A stretch of 21,754 nt of DNA from an uncultured bacterium (GTDB lineage Bacteria; Actinomycetota; Coriobacteriia; Coriobacteriales; Coriobacteriaceae): contig CAJMRD010000037.1 of the NCBI GenBank assembly GCA_905215725.1, forward strand, positions 1 to 21,754. The letters are read 5' to 3'. Under the pieces are notes generated by a model. That model did no database searches and had not been told where the DNA came from. It saw only the letters and a program-made list of their open reading frames with translations. The number at the start of each line of letters is the position of its first letter. The stretch's first letter is position 1. A program made the position numbers and the translations under genes. Below, in pieces: positions 20,792 to 21,754 of the stretch.

Positions 20792-21754
20792 ATGGAAAAA
20801 CAGATAAAGATCGCGTTGGCAGGTAACCCCAACTCTGGCAAGACCACCCTGTTCAACGCGCTGACCGGCTCCAACCAGTTCGTGGGCAACTGGCCCGGCG
20901 TTACGGTGGAGAAGAAAGAGGGCAAGCTGAAGAAGCACGATGACGTGGCCATCATGGACCTGCCCGGTATCTACTCCCTGTCCCCCTACACCCTGGAGGA
21001 AGTGGTCGCCCGTAACTACCTGATCACCGAGCGCCCCGACGCCATCCTGAACATCATCGACGGTACGAACCTGGAGCGTAACCTGTACCTGACCACCCAG
21101 TTGACCGAGCTGGGCATCCCCGTGGTTATCGCCATCAACATGATGGACGTGGTCCGCAAGAACGGCGATAAGATCAACGTGGAGGAGCTGAGCCGTGAGC
21201 TGGGCTGCAAGATCGTGGAGATCTCCGCCCTGAAGGGCGAGGGCATTATGGAGGCCGCCGAGGCCGCTGTGCAGGCCGCCAAGTCCACCAAGACCGTTCC
21301 CATGCACACCTTCTCCGGCCCCGTGGAGCACGCCATCGCCCACATCGAGGAGGCCGCCGTACATAACCTGCCCGAGGAGCAGCAGCGCTGGTACGCCATC
21401 AAGATCTTCGAGCGCGATGACAAGGTGCTGGATCAGCTGAAGATCGACCCGACCGTCATGGCCCACATCGAGGAGGACATCAAGGCCGCCGAGAAGGAGC
21501 TGGACGACGATGCCGAGTCCATCATTACCAACGAGCGCTATGTGTACATCGCCGAGATCATCAAGGCCTGCTACAAGAAAAAGAACGCCGGTCAGCTCTC
21601 CGCCAGCGACAAGATCGACCGGGTCGTCACCAACCGGTGGCTGGGTCTGCCCATCTTCGCCGCGGTGATGTTCCTTGTGTACTACATCTCCATGGTCACC
21701 GTTGGCTCCGCCGCTACCGACTGGGCGAACGACGGCCTGTTCGGTGACGGCTGG
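20792..21754 (+). CDS. feoB: Ferrous iron transporter FeoB, 3' end missing
   Basis: FeoB is the inner-membrane Fe(II) transporter with a GTPase domain at its N-terminus. The visible 321 codons hold G1 GNPNSGKTT (11-19), the switch-I segment VGNWPGVTVE with its Thr, G3 DLPG, G4 NMMD, and G5 SALKGEG. The helical GDI-like spacer follows (about 175-270). The first membrane segment is reached near the end (NRWLGLPIFAAVMFLVYY). A full FeoB is about 650-750 aa, so roughly half is missing past the window edge. The ATG has GAAGGAGAG upstream. By hand count 10 of 11 Pro codons are CCC, against 8 of 20 in serS, in line with the second lineage. It is the last visible gene of the feo operon. Confidence 0.96.
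   Translation, partial: MEKQIKIALAGNPNSGKTTLFNALTGSNQFVGNWPGVTVEKKEGKLKKHDDVAIMDLPGIYSLSPYTLEEVVARNYLITERPDAILNIIDGTNLERNLYLTTQLTELGIPVVIAINMMDVVRKNGDKINVEELSRELGCKIVEISALKGEGIMEAAEAAVQAAKSTKTVPMHTFSGPVEHAIAHIEEAAVHNLPEEQQRWYAIKIFERDDKVLDQLKIDPTVMAHIEEDIKAAEKELDDDAESIITNERYVYIAEIIKACYKKKNAGQLSASDKIDRVVTNRWLGLPIFAAVMFLVYYISMVTVGSAATDWANDGLFGDGW

Noticed and set aside
1..21754. CRISPR array, prophage or complete insertion sequence
   Set aside because: No regularly spaced repeats, phage genes or transposase-coding frame were seen. The only mobile-looking piece is the gene-less palindrome at 6698-6832.

Overview
The window reads as two different genomes joined inside one gene. From base 1 to about 16,200 the gene content, mixed codon use and protein types suggest a high-GC actinobacterium of the class Coriobacteriia, most like Collinsella. 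From about 16,200 to the end, Leu becomes almost only CTG and Pro almost only CCC. The genes there (phoU, phoB/phoR-type pair, DtxR-type regulator, feoA-feoA-feoB) are of the kind and order expected in a high-GC gut Bacillota such as Oscillospiraceae. The switch lies within the most conserved part of pstB, between the ABC signature and just past Walker B. It could be an assembly chimera, which is common in metagenome contigs, or a real recombination. The taxonomic names are inferences from familiarity with these families; no search was run.

Region 1 (1-8,463) is housekeeping: the 3' part of rsmI, metG with a terminator, rsmA overlapping a tatD-type hydrolase, tRNA-Leu(CAG), an SPFH membrane protein followed at once by rlmH, then proC. 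A 135-bp palindromic element follows proC. Next come a 57-aa single-pass membrane protein on the minus strand and serS on the plus strand, diverging from a short region with a palindromic -10.

Region 2 (8,464-11,946) holds two unrecognised proteins among tRNA genes. One is a 125-aa protein whose promoter region carries a LexA-type GAAC-N4-GTTC box. The other is an 813-aa soluble protein with a TPR-like C-terminal part, lying between tRNA-Arg(ACG) and tRNA-Ser(GCT). Each tRNA has its own promoter and terminator.

Region 3 (11,947-16,200) is cell envelope and signalling. A secreted serine D-Ala-D-Ala carboxypeptidase on the minus strand diverges from a VanR/VanS-like two-component pair. The 5' two-thirds of pstB follows.

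Region 4 (16,200-21,754) is the second lineage. It has the end of a canonical pst operon (pstB 3' end, phoU, phoB-like, phoR-like), a bidirectional terminator, a minus-strand DtxR/MntR-family regulator, and a divergent ferrous-iron uptake operon feoA-feoA-feoB that runs off the end. Three inverted repeats of the form GGTT-N9-TAACC sit at the feoA start site, in the feoA leader and just before feoB. They are the likely operators of the adjacent regulator. The feoA leader also has a possible leader peptide and attenuator-like hairpins.
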